A DNA stretch of 7,457 nt from Lachnospiraceae bacterium UBA7480 (GTDB lineage: Bacteria > Bacillota > Clostridia > Lachnospirales > Lachnospiraceae). Below, piece after piece: positions 1-6,723 of the stretch (position 1 is the first letter of the stretch; the number at the start of each line of letters is the position of its first letter). Location: contig DLOQ01000037.1 in assembly GCA_002479655.1 (NCBI GenBank), positions 13,402 to 20,858 on the forward strand, given 5' to 3'. A program made the position numbers and the translations under genes. The notes under the pieces were generated by a model that made no database searches, was not told the DNA's origin, and was given only the letters and a program-made list of their open reading frames with translations.

Positions 1-818
1 GGCCGATGACGGCGAGCAACGGCTATTTTCTTTACTATAATGCAAACTATTTTAACAGCTCTGATGTGGAGAGTTTTGACCGGATACTGCAGGTGGCTGA
101 GCAGGCAGGAAAGTACGTGAGCATGGATTGGACCAGCGGATGGTATATTCATTCGTTTTTCGGCGGCGCAGGGATGCAGATTATGCTGGCGGAAGACGGA
201 AAGAGCAATGTCTGCGACTGGAACCGGACCGACGGCGCATACCGGGGTGTGGATGTAGCGGAAGCCATGCTGGCCATTGCTTCGAGCAAAGCCTTTCTCA
301 ACACCAATGACGAAGGATTTCGGGAAGGCATAGAAAACGGGCAGGTGATTGCAGGCGTGAACGGTCCGTGGAATGTGGAATTTGTCAGAAAACAGTGGGG
401 AGACGACTATCGCGCGGTGAAGCTGCCGACTTATACATTAAATGGTCAGCAGGTTCAGATGGGCAGCTTCGCGGGATATAAGCTGGTAGGCGTAAATGCG
501 GCATCGGAATATCCCGAATGGGCTTCCCTGTTCGCGGAGTTCATCACCAATGAGGAGAATCAGTTAAAACGCTTTGATGTCACGGGCGAGTGTCCCTCCA
601 ATGTGAATGCGGCAAGCTCCGACAGGGTGCAGGAATCTCCCGCAGTGATGGCATTGGGCAGTCAGGCAGCTTATTCCACCAGACAATCCATCGCCGGGAC
701 ATTCTGGACACCATCAACGGTTTTTGGTACAATTATGGCATCGGGGAATCCGGATGGCAGGGATCTGCAGGAGCTTTTGGATGAATTGGTCGAGGCTGCA
801 CAGATGCCGGAAGAATGA
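1..818 (+). CDS. Extracellular solute-binding protein, family 1 (ABC sugar-type), C-terminal part
   Basis: This open frame enters from the left edge (first full codon at 3) and ends at the TGA at 816-818, so the N-terminus, including any lipoprotein signal, is missing; the ATG at 6 is probably internal. About 270 residues remain. The pattern is that of MalE-type binding proteins: an aromatic-rich segment with WYIHSFF near residue 46, a 'NGPWNVEFVRKQWGDDY' segment near 120-136 followed by 'VKLPTYTLNGQQVQMGSF', then 'WASLFAEFITNEENQLKRF' and 'GECPSNVNA', which match the lid and hinge region where these proteins contact sugar. Such proteins sit on the outer face of the membrane and hand a carbohydrate to an ABC permease. 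No permease follows; an HD-GYP gene starts 44 bases downstream, so transport partners are upstream or elsewhere, or the protein serves sensing. The family call is firm; the ligand cannot be told. Confidence 0.88.
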   Translation, partial: PMTASNGYFLYYNANYFNSSDVESFDRILQVAEQAGKYVSMDWTSGWYIHSFFGGAGMQIMLAEDGKSNVCDWNRTDGAYRGVDVAEAMLAIASSKAFLNTNDEGFREGIENGQVIAGVNGPWNVEFVRKQWGDDYRAVKLPTYTLNGQQVQMGSFAGYKLVGVNAASEYPEWASLFAEFITNEENQLKRFDVTGECPSNVNAASSDRVQESPAVMALGSQAAYSTRQSIAGTFWTPSTVFGTIMASGNPDGRDLQELLDELVEAAQMPEE

Positions 819-849
819 ATATGCGGTGATAAGCCGCAGGCGGACAGGT

Positions 850-855
850 GGGAGG
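850..855 (+). promoter_or_regulatory. Ribosome binding site that sets the HD-GYP start
   Basis: GGGAGG lies 7 bases before the ATG at 863. It overlaps the GTG at 848 that would give a five-residue longer protein, so translation should begin at 863. Confidence 0.75.
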
Positions 856-862
856 TTTAGGT

Positions 863-2185
863 ATGCGGAAGATGACTCTTCACATACTGATATCGGTGCT
901 TCTGGCATCGGTTGCGTGTATCATGGGGATCTTGCTGCTGATGCACAATATCAATATCATATCGGATCGCTATGAGGAAAACATCCGGGTAACTCTGGAA
1001 AATCAAAGACTCATGTCCGACATCAGAGGGAATATCTATCAGACAGAATCTCTTGTCTGGCAGCATATCGTCAATGCGGAGGAAGATGAGTACGACCGCT
1101 ATGAGACGCATATCAATGAACTGATGGAGTCCTTGTCCGGACTGTTCGTGGAATTGGAGACGAATCTGGCGGATGACGAGATCGGAAATCTGCTTCATAC
1201 AGTGGTAAAACAGCATGTAGGGTTCCAATCCAACACGACAGTAGTGCTTGATCTGAGCCGGAATGGTTCTAAACAGTCAGCGCAATATTATGTGACACTC
1301 AAGCTGAATCCTTGGTTTGACACAGTCAATGAAACGCTGGATCAGATTAATCTCGATATGGATGGAAGGTTGACGGAAGCTGCCCGTCAGATGGAGGAGA
1401 GCATCTATACGGCACGGGTAGTCGCGATACTATGTCTGATCGTCGTGGTATTTATTATTGTGGTGTGTGTCACCGTGGTATTCAGCCGCGGTCAAAAAAT
1501 CGTGGGACAGCAGGCAGAGGAACAAAAGAGTCATCAGCAGCGTGTGATGGAACTCCAGTACAATACGATCGTGGGCATGGCGAATCTCATAGAAGGCAGA
1601 GACGGAGACACGGGAGAGCATGTCAAGCGCACGGGGTGGTTTGTAGATAAAATTGCGAGAAAATTGACAGCGGATAGCATTTACGCGGATCAGATAGATG
1701 AGGTTTTTCTGGATAACCTGCGGAAAGCCGCGCCGCTTCATGACATCGGCAAGATCAAGGTGCCGGATGCCATCCTGCAAAAGCCCGGAAAGCTTACAAC
1801 CGAGGAATTTGAAATCATGAAAAATCACGCCGCAGAGGGCGGTGCGATCATCTATGAAACCATGGGAGGCATTGAGGAGCACGATTATATCGAGATGGCG
1901 CATGACATGGCTCAATATCATCATGAAAAATGGGACGGATCCGGTTATCCTGAGGGGCGATCGGGTGAAGATATACCACTGTGTGCAAGGATCATGGCGG
2001 TAGCAGACGTTTTTGACGCGCTCATATCCAAGAGATGTTATAAAGAGTCCATGCCGGTGGATGAAGCATATAGGATCATTGAGGATTCCGCAGGCTCACA
2101 TTTTGATCCCGTGATAGCCGCAGCGTTCATCACCCTGCGCGATGAGGTGGTGACTTACCTGCACGAAATACGCGGGGAAGTTTAA
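863..2185 (+). CDS. Membrane-anchored HD-GYP cyclic-di-GMP phosphodiesterase with extracytoplasmic sensor region
   Basis: The 440-residue protein has TM1 at about 7-27, an outside helical region at 28-183 resembling four-helix-bundle sensor domains, TM2 at 184-207, a short linker, and an HD-GYP domain from about 230 to the end. The catalytic signature is complete: H253 in 'GDTGEHVKR', H293-D294 in 'LHDIGKI', H322, H353-H354, D382, and the GYP motif within 'HHEKWDGSGYP' (353-363). D249, four residues before H253, sits where trinuclear family members have a carboxylate ligand. HD-GYP enzymes hydrolyse cyclic-di-GMP to pGpG or GMP. No HAMP domain fits in the 22-residue linker. ATG at 863 is preferred over GTG at 848 because the ribosome binding site falls between them. 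It lies 44 bases after the binding-protein gene and 34 before the DUF4422 gene, consistent with one operon. The ligand sensed is unknown; activity on other cyclic dinucleotides is possible. Confidence 0.93.
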   Translation: MRKMTLHILISVLLASVACIMGILLLMHNINIISDRYEENIRVTLENQRLMSDIRGNIYQTESLVWQHIVNAEEDEYDRYETHINELMESLSGLFVELETNLADDEIGNLLHTVVKQHVGFQSNTTVVLDLSRNGSKQSAQYYVTLKLNPWFDTVNETLDQINLDMDGRLTEAARQMEESIYTARVVAILCLIVVVFIIVVCVTVVFSRGQKIVGQQAEEQKSHQQRVMELQYNTIVGMANLIEGRDGDTGEHVKRTGWFVDKIARKLTADSIYADQIDEVFLDNLRKAAPLHDIGKIKVPDAILQKPGKLTTEEFEIMKNHAAEGGAIIYETMGGIEEHDYIEMAHDMAQYHHEKWDGSGYPEGRSGEDIPLCARIMAVADVFDALISKRCYKESMPVDEAYRIIEDSAGSHFDPVIAAAFITLRDEVVTYLHEIRGEV

Positions 2186-2219
2186 ATCATAGAGTATCTG
2201 AAAGCAACGAGGAACAATC

Positions 2220-3080
2220 ATGGATCAACAGTCAATCATCATTTTTGTGGCTACACATGTAAAATGCAATCCCCCCGCCATACCGATTTATGTTCCTTTA
2301 CATGTAGGTCGTGAAGGCAGGGAAGATCTTGGATATGTTGGAGATAATATCGGAAAGAATATTTCCGATCTCAACTACTTATATGGAGAGCTTACCGGTC
2401 TGTACTGGATCTCACAAAACATTCAGGGGATGGATTATATAGGATTGTGCCACTACAGGCGGTATTTTATCAACGAGCAAAAATATCCCCTGAACCGTCA
2501 GGAATATTTGTCCATTCTAAAGGATCACGACATCATAGTACCCGTCCATCAGCAATGTGACGGCGCCTACTATGATTATTTCTGCCGGTTTCATAATGGG
2601 AAAGATCTGGACGCCGTCGGAAGGGCTCTGAAAACGCTCTATCCTGATTATTCCGACAGCTATGACAAGGCAATGTCCGGGCAGCGCTTCTTTTATGGTA
2701 ATCTCATGGTTACCAGCCTCGATATCCTGAAAGATTATGCAGACTGGCTGTTTCACATCTTTTCAGCTGCCTCCGCAGAAATTGATGTAAGCAATTATGA
2801 CGCTTACCATAAACGCGTTTACGGTTTTCTGTCAGAACAGATGATTATGATATATATTATGAAAAACGGACTGTCCTACCATGAAGTCCCGGTCGGTCTG
2901 TCAGAACAGAAAGCAGAAACAGCCATGTTGATCAACCAGCTTAAGGAGCTGCTTGACCGTGGAAAACGGACAGAAGCAAGCTCCCTGCTGATGGATACCT
3001 TAAAGAAGAGACCCGACCTTCTGGCGGACAACGCGGATACCGAAGGAGAACTGAAACAACTTCTGCAAAGCCTTCGGTAA
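2220..3080 (+). CDS. DUF4422 family protein (putative glycosyltransferase, capsule/exopolysaccharide type)
   Basis: The 286-residue protein carries the DUF4422 hallmarks: a start strand 'IIIFVATH' (6-13), 'VPLHVG' (25-30), 'DNIGKNISDLNYLYGELTGLYW' spread over 42-63, and the diagnostic 'GLCHYRRYF' at 75-83. Further conserved-looking parts are 'FFYGNLMV' (157-164) and 'YGFLSEQ' (201-207). DUF4422 proteins are found in capsule and surface-glycan clusters and are regarded as glycosyltransferases with a nucleotide-sugar fold; the substrate is not known. No signal peptide or TM segment is seen, so it should act in the cytosol. After about residue 233 comes a charged helical tail of some 50 residues that looks separate from the core. 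The start is backed by GAGGA at 2209-2213, six bases ahead. It follows the HD-GYP gene by 34 bases; no other glycan gene is in the window. Confidence 0.87.
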   Translation: MDQQSIIIFVATHVKCNPPAIPIYVPLHVGREGREDLGYVGDNIGKNISDLNYLYGELTGLYWISQNIQGMDYIGLCHYRRYFINEQKYPLNRQEYLSILKDHDIIVPVHQQCDGAYYDYFCRFHNGKDLDAVGRALKTLYPDYSDSYDKAMSGQRFFYGNLMVTSLDILKDYADWLFHIFSAASAEIDVSNYDAYHKRVYGFLSEQMIMIYIMKNGLSYHEVPVGLSEQKAETAMLINQLKELLDRGKRTEASSLLMDTLKKRPDLLADNADTEGELKQLLQSLR

Positions 3081-3108
3081 GACGGTTTAGGAAAACCATT
3101 CCACAAAA

Positions 3109-4368
3109 CTACAGAAAAACCGTGTCTTCGTTTCGTGGAAATAACAGCCTGCAATAAAACCTCTGTTCCTCCCATGTAAAACTGCAGATACCGCCATGCC
3201 TTTCCATAATCTGCTCCACAATGCCAAGCCCCATTCCATGGTTTCCCCCCTTTGTAGAATTCATACGGTTATTATGAATTTTACATTCCTTTTCTGCATG
3301 ATTACTGACCACCAGAGTCCAAAAGTGTTCCTGCGAACCGCCTTTGACATAGATATCCGGTTCTTCCTCTTTCATGGATGCATCCATTGCATTATCCAAC
3401 AGATTGGACAAAAGAGAACAAACCTCCATGGGAGGCAGAAAATCCAGCCACGGAAATGCCCCTTCACACATAAAGGGAATCCCCAGCTTTTGCGCCTTCG
3501 CTTTTTGATTTGCCAGCACAATATCCGCCGCCTGATTACCCGTAAATTCCAATTCGATTATCCGGTTTGTTTCCGCCTGCAAAGAGTCCAGATACAACTC
3601 CATCTTTCTTTTTTGATTACTCTCCTGCAGACTTTGAAGCATCTGCAGATGCCCCCGCAAATCATGACGCAGAGTACGAATACTTTGATTCTCGTTTCGG
3701 TACTGCTCCAAATACGAAAGCTGGCATTGTATGTAATCTTCCTCCTGTTTTACCAATACATTCAGCCGCCTCACTCTCCGCAGTGTAATCAACTGCCACA
3801 AATATGCACCCATTGCAACTAAAAAGAAAAATAAACAGCTTGCATTTAACAGCAGTTTCATTGTTCCTTCATAATGTACCCGTATTACGGCAATTCCCAT
3901 CAGCAAAAATATCTCAAATAAAAAGAATATCCCAAAGCCCAAAATCTCCAGAGGACGAAGCGCCAGAGAAACCTTATGTTTTCGCGCCATCCTGTAAAGT
4001 ATGGTCACAGCGACACATCCCAATATATCCGTGATTACGCCCAGACCATCTGCGCCTATCATTGTCAGCGGAAGCGGAGAATCAGGAATTGTAATAATTT
4101 CCCGCAGCATCATCACCGGAATGATCCCCAGCACCACATATACCATAATAGCAGGTGCAATCAAAATGCTTTCCCAAATTTTCCTCTTCCCCATGATAAG
4201 CACAATTAACAGCATTGACCAGACAATACTCCATGTCCCAAGTAACATAGAAATGAGACTGGTACAGAATGCAATTCCTGTAATCATGGCAATCCTGCCT
4301 GCTGAAAGCTTAAAGCTCTCCGCAAAAAACATCCGATATATCATAAATATTTGATAAAATGCCAACAT
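3109..4368 (-). CDS. GHKL-type sensor histidine kinase, AgrC-like; annotated start probably affected by a frameshift
   Basis: The 419-residue frame has about six hydrophobic segments (roughly 25-43, 44-60, 67-88, 110-127, 140-163, 170-194), a coiled-coil linker, then a kinase core. The phospho-acceptor is H235 in 'LRHDLRGHLQ'; the N-box is 'SNLLDNAMDA' (N322, N326) and the glycine box 'HGMGLG' (377-382), typical of AgrC/ComD-type peptide-sensing kinases that partner LytTR regulators. The regulator gene ends 60 bases upstream of the ATG at 4368. That ATG has no ribosome binding site, and the N-terminus starts mid-way through what should be TM1. A strong GAGGAGG lies just after the regulator stop and serves an ATG at 4407-4409 in another frame, so the real start was probably 4409 with one base lost near 4356-4359. 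Downstream parts are intact. No AgrB/AgrD-like peptide genes are visible, so the signal is unknown. Confidence 0.88.
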   Translation of the reverse strand: MLAFYQIFMIYRMFFAESFKLSAGRIAMITGIAFCTSLISMLLGTWSIVWSMLLIVLIMGKRKIWESILIAPAIMVYVVLGIIPVMMLREIITIPDSPLPLTMIGADGLGVITDILGCVAVTILYRMARKHKVSLALRPLEILGFGIFFLFEIFLLMGIAVIRVHYEGTMKLLLNASCLFFFLVAMGAYLWQLITLRRVRRLNVLVKQEEDYIQCQLSYLEQYRNENQSIRTLRHDLRGHLQMLQSLQESNQKRKMELYLDSLQAETNRIIELEFTGNQAADIVLANQKAKAQKLGIPFMCEGAFPWLDFLPPMEVCSLLSNLLDNAMDASMKEEEPDIYVKGGSQEHFWTLVVSNHAEKECKIHNNRMNSTKGGNHGMGLGIVEQIMERHGGICSFTWEEQRFYCRLLFPRNEDTVFL

Positions 4369-4409
4369 ATCAACAAACTGCCGAAAACTGCCAATGCCAT
4401 TGAAATCAT
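4341..4409 (-). other. 22-codon hydrophobic open frame at the kinase start (displaced TM1 or small membrane peptide)
   Basis: An ATG at 4409-4407 opens a 22-codon frame ending in TGA at 4343-4341. It is 10 bases after a strong GAGGAGG, and the peptide is almost wholly hydrophobic, beginning MISMALAVFGSLLICW. It overlaps the kinase ORF by 28 bases in a different frame. Adding one T to the T4 run (A4 on the + strand, 4356-4359) makes it read into the kinase as 'CWHFYQIFMIYRMFF', a continuous first TM helix. The likeliest reading is the true kinase N-terminus split by a one-base deletion (mutation or sequencing error). A genuine small membrane or signal peptide is the less likely alternative. 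Confidence 0.6.
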
Positions 4410-4419
4410 GCTTAAAAGT

Positions 4420-4426
4420 CCTCCTC
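4420..4426 (-). promoter_or_regulatory. Strong ribosome binding site between regulator and kinase genes
   Basis: GAGGAGG on the minus strand lies two bases after the regulator stop codon and ten bases before the ATG at 4409. It is 51 bases from the in-frame kinase ATG at 4368, too far to serve it directly, and is the main evidence that the kinase start is displaced. Confidence 0.75.
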
Positions 4427-4428
4427 TT

Positions 4429-5124
4429 TCAGGCAAGGCACCGCGCCAATGCCTCTTGCAATTCCCTCTGCTGCCTGCGGCTTACAGACAAAATCCTGCT
4501 ATTGTCCAAAGCTAAACTTCCCTGTTTCACCACAATAATCCTCTCCAAATTAACCAATTGATTCCTGTTTATGCGTGTGAAACTGCCCTTTGGCAGTTTC
4601 GCTGCAAACTCTTTCAAACTCTGCATCAGCGTTACAATCGTTTCTGCCCCCTGCTCATCCCGCAGATAAATATCCAGATACCGCCCCTTTACCTCCACAT
4701 ACAAAATATCTCTCCCCAAAATAACTCTCTCGCCATCAAATGCATCCACTATAAATTTACCGCTCTTTTGGGTTTCCTTCTCAATATCATCAAAAACCTG
4801 ATTCAGCATATCCTGCCGCACAGGTTTCATCAGATAACGAAATACACCTTTTCGATAGCCCTCCGGAGCATATTCAATGTAATTTGTTATAACAATCAAA
4901 AAAACTTTTCCCTCTGTGCTCAATCGTCCGCATAAATCCATGCCTGCAGATTCATTTTCCATAACAATGTCCGTAAAAACCACATCAAAGCGGTTTCCCT
5001 TATTCCAATCCGCTAAAAATGAGTCGGCACCGGAGTAAAGAGTGATCTCCCGCCCCGATGCCTCCATCATAGTTTTCAGCTTCAAACATATTTCCCTTTC
5101 ATCTTCACATATTGCAATCTTCAT
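4429..5124 (-). CDS. LytTR-family response regulator (AgrA-like)
   Basis: The 231-residue protein has a receiver domain at 1-115 and a LytTR DNA-binding domain at about 125-228. The receiver has the acidic pocket E7-D8-E9, phospho-acceptor D52 in 'VVFTDIVM', switch T80, and K100-P101. The LytTR part shows 'ILYVEVKGRYLDIYL' (140-154) and the typical 'FTRINRNQLVNLERI' (182-196). Such regulators bind paired short DNA repeats near promoters and usually activate transcription after phosphorylation by a GHKL kinase. Start ATG at 5124 is backed by GAGGAA (5131-5136) six bases ahead. The kinase gene follows at once, so the two form an operon. Targets are unknown; the 12-bp inverted repeat upstream is a candidate for autoregulation. 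The family call is very secure; the agr-type role is inferred from the pairing. Confidence 0.95.
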   Translation of the reverse strand: MKIAICEDEREICLKLKTMMEASGREITLYSGADSFLADWNKGNRFDVVFTDIVMENESAGMDLCGRLSTEGKVFLIVITNYIEYAPEGYRKGVFRYLMKPVRQDMLNQVFDDIEKETQKSGKFIVDAFDGERVILGRDILYVEVKGRYLDIYLRDEQGAETIVTLMQSLKEFAAKLPKGSFTRINRNQLVNLERIIVVKQGSLALDNSRILSVSRRQQRELQEALARCLA

Positions 5125-5140
5125 GTTATATTCCTCATAA

Positions 5141-5210
5141 TAATTATCTCTACATTTTAAAAAGTAAATTCATTTTATCATATCCCTGCCCTTTTTAATA
5201 GAGATAATTA
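5141..5210. repeat. Perfect 12-bp inverted repeat bracketing the regulator promoter
   Basis: TAATTATCTCTA at 5141-5152 is the exact reverse complement of TAGAGATAATTA at 5199-5210, with 46 bases between the inner ends. Relative to the proposed start site near 5165, one arm covers about -34 to -45 and the other +13 to +24, ending a few bases before the ribosome binding site. This placement suits an operator pair for autoregulation. If transcription comes from the genes upstream, the arms could instead pair as a stem in the mRNA next to the ribosome binding site. CATTTTA also occurs twice inside (5153-5159 and 5171-5177). Confidence 0.7.
5172..5180 (-). promoter_or_regulatory. Candidate extended -10 promoter for the regulator-kinase operon
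   Basis: On the minus strand TG, one base, then TAAAAT forms an extended -10 element matching TATAAT at five of six positions. No good -35 is found at normal spacing, as expected of an extended -10 or activator-dependent promoter. Transcription would start near 5165, about 40 bases before the ATG. TATGAT at 5177-5182 is an overlapping alternative. Confidence 0.45.
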
Positions 5211-5236
5211 CTTGAGAAATACCAGATGAAAATTCC

Positions 5237-5680
5237 TTATTCCAAACTCTCAGCAAAATATAAAAAGGAATCTGCCACTTCATAAGTTACCGGATGAAAT
5301 TCTTCCGATTCCGTGCTGCTCCAAATACATACGCCGGGTTCTTCTTTGTTGTCCTTAAAATTCAAGCACGCATAATCTCCCGTAGTCAATTTTGCTATGG
5401 GTATCAACTCCGCTCCAACCAAGTCCGGATTATCCGTCAGATATGTCTCAATCGGAGCCATCACAACCGCTATGTCATAATCTCCCAGCGGCGAGTCCTG
5501 ATAATCGCTTACAAACCCCAGGAAACGCTCAATGACATAATTTTTGTGGTTTGCCGTAAACGTATGTGCCTCCGGCAGTCCTACATTATATTCTTTTATA
5601 AATATAATATAGTCGTCGGGAAATTTTACATGACAATACTCTTCTACTTTTTTTATTCTTTCTTCCAGTCCTTCCTTCAA
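5237..5680 (-). CDS. SMI1/KNR4 (SUKH) superfamily immunity protein
   Basis: The 147-residue cytosolic protein fits the usual SUKH length. It starts with a helix and 'FPDDYIIFIKEYN' (20-32), the family's 'P.dY..F...n.G' pattern, has 'ELIPIAKLTTGDYACLNFK' over 91-109, then 'PGVCIW' (115-120) and the ending 'VADSFLYFAESL' (135-146), all typical of the SMI1_KNR4 domain. In bacteria these proteins are mainly antidotes that bind and neutralise nuclease or other toxins delivered by polymorphic-toxin systems. The start codon is TTG at 5680, supported by AGGAGG at 5689-5694 with an 8-base gap; no ATG is suitably placed. It lies 62 bases after the membrane-protein gene with no terminator between, so it probably shares a transcript with it and the Imm70 gene. 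The partner toxin is not in the window. Confidence 0.88.
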   Translation of the reverse strand: MKEGLEERIKKVEEYCHVKFPDDYIIFIKEYNVGLPEAHTFTANHKNYVIERFLGFVSDYQDSPLGDYDIAVVMAPIETYLTDNPDLVGAELIPIAKLTTGDYACLNFKDNKEEPGVCIWSSTESEEFHPVTYEVADSFLYFAESLE

Positions 5681-5688
5681 AACAAAAT

Positions 5689-5694
5689 CCTCCT
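5689..5694 (-). promoter_or_regulatory. Ribosome binding site for a TTG start
   Basis: A full AGGAGG lies eight bases before the TTG at 5680 and is the reason for taking this non-ATG codon as the SUKH start. Confidence 0.75.
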
Positions 5695-5742
5695 GTCTTT
5701 TTATACTGATCCTCCATATCAGAGCAGCTTGCTGCGATGACG

Positions 5743-6651
5743 TTATGCTTCCTTTGCCCTCTGGAAAAGATTCTTAAATTTAAGTGACAGATTACACAGC
5801 TTATCATACAGATCAAAGGTGATTTCCGTAGAGGGCGCCACCTGCATATAGGAGCATACCATGCATACCATAGTGTAACTGTCCATCACGGCGGATTTTA
5901 CAATGAGTACAATCATCATGGTAAGCATAAACGCCACAAAGAATACACCAAATCCGGGCAGCCCCATAATGTTTAAAATGCCCATCATTGCCAGCAGCAA
6001 TAAAAGCCCCGCAATAGCAGAAACGATAAAGTCTATTAATGCCGTTTTCAATGCATTTTTTAATATAACCTTCCAATTTTGAAAGTAAATGACAACGCCA
6101 TCTGCAGCGCTCTTAAAAGCAGACTGCTCCTCATGATAAAATGTATATGCCAGACAACACTCATCCACATTACCAAGGGCAATATTGACAAAGGATTTGG
6201 CAAAAGATACCACGGAGTCCATTCCCGGAATTTTACCCAGGATATTGCCCACAATATCAAGCCCACTGTTAATCTGTTTTACCGCGCCGGACACCAGACG
6301 ATCCACTGCAAAATAGGCGGCTGCGGTGGCAAATTTCTTTTTTACCATCCCGACACCATACTCAAAGGGATTTTCCGGCAGACTGCCTTTGGTCACCAGA
6401 GAAGTAACCACCGCTATATGCCCTGCCTTTAACAGATAGCCCAGATAATACTGTGAAATTCCTACAGCTGCCACGGACAGGCAGAACCATATCATCAGTG
6501 CATACACACCTACAACGCCGTTTTTATCCAAGGCTGAGATACCTAACAAAATCAATCCCAGCACAATGGAAAACGCTATAGCACATCCTCCCAAAGCCAG
6601 CTTCAGCCATACAAATTTTATGGTTTTCCGAAAAACTTCATTTGCTTTCAT
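5743..6651 (-). CDS. Four-TM integral membrane protein of unknown function
   Basis: I do not recognise this 302-residue protein with confidence. Hydrophobic segments lie at about 14-38, 47-73, 205-228 and 234-255, giving two TM hairpins. Between them is a long section with a positive 'VKKK' at 103-106, a glycine-rich amphipathic stretch (about 130-165) and 'NVDECCLAYTFYHEEQSAFKS' spanning 161-181. The tail (from about 272) is charged and probably cytosolic. The Cys-Cys pair followed by a segment of the form A-K-S-A...NWK...LKNALKTALIDF loosely recalls choline-transporter-like proteins, but this is from memory and weak. Start ATG at 6651 has AGGAGA (6657-6662) five bases upstream. The gene sits between two immunity genes with gaps of 62 and 72 bases, so it is probably co-transcribed; it could be a membrane immunity protein or an unrelated passenger. 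Confidence 0.8.
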   Translation of the reverse strand: MKANEVFRKTIKFVWLKLALGGCAIAFSIVLGLILLGISALDKNGVVGVYALMIWFCLSVAAVGISQYYLGYLLKAGHIAVVTSLVTKGSLPENPFEYGVGMVKKKFATAAAYFAVDRLVSGAVKQINSGLDIVGNILGKIPGMDSVVSFAKSFVNIALGNVDECCLAYTFYHEEQSAFKSAADGVVIYFQNWKVILKNALKTALIDFIVSAIAGLLLLLAMMGILNIMGLPGFGVFFVAFMLTMMIVLIVKSAVMDSYTMVCMVCSYMQVAPSTEITFDLYDKLCNLSLKFKNLFQRAKEA

Positions 6652-6723
6652 ACAAATCTCCTATCATCAGTATTCATATTTTTTTGTATTTCATTTTTCT
6701 TTTGCCACAGTTTATGCTTCTTT

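Noticed and set aside
848..862. GTG start at 848 for the HD-GYP protein
   Set aside because: The GTG overlaps the ribosome binding site of the ATG at 863 and adds Gly residues before a normal TM anchor.
857..1228. Minus-strand open frame opposite the HD-GYP N-terminus
   Set aside because: Antisense shadow with no start signal or recognisable domain.
1430..1924. Long minus-strand open frame inside the HD-GYP gene
   Set aside because: It lies wholly antisense to a gene with a complete catalytic signature, has no ribosome binding site, and its translation matches no family I know.
3082..3123. ACGGTTT/AAACCGT inverted repeat and the smaller GGTTT/AAACC hairpin between the converging genes
   Set aside because: Stems are short, one arm lies in the kinase coding end, and no T-run follows in either direction, so a terminator cannot be supported.
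3196..3822. 208-codon plus-strand open frame opposite the sensor kinase
   Set aside because: It is antisense to the conserved kinase core and its Pro/His/Gln-rich translation is typical of a shadow frame.
5720..5735. Small GCAGC/GCTGC hairpin between the membrane protein and SUKH genes
   Set aside because: Only a five-base stem with no T-run; it does not look like a terminator.
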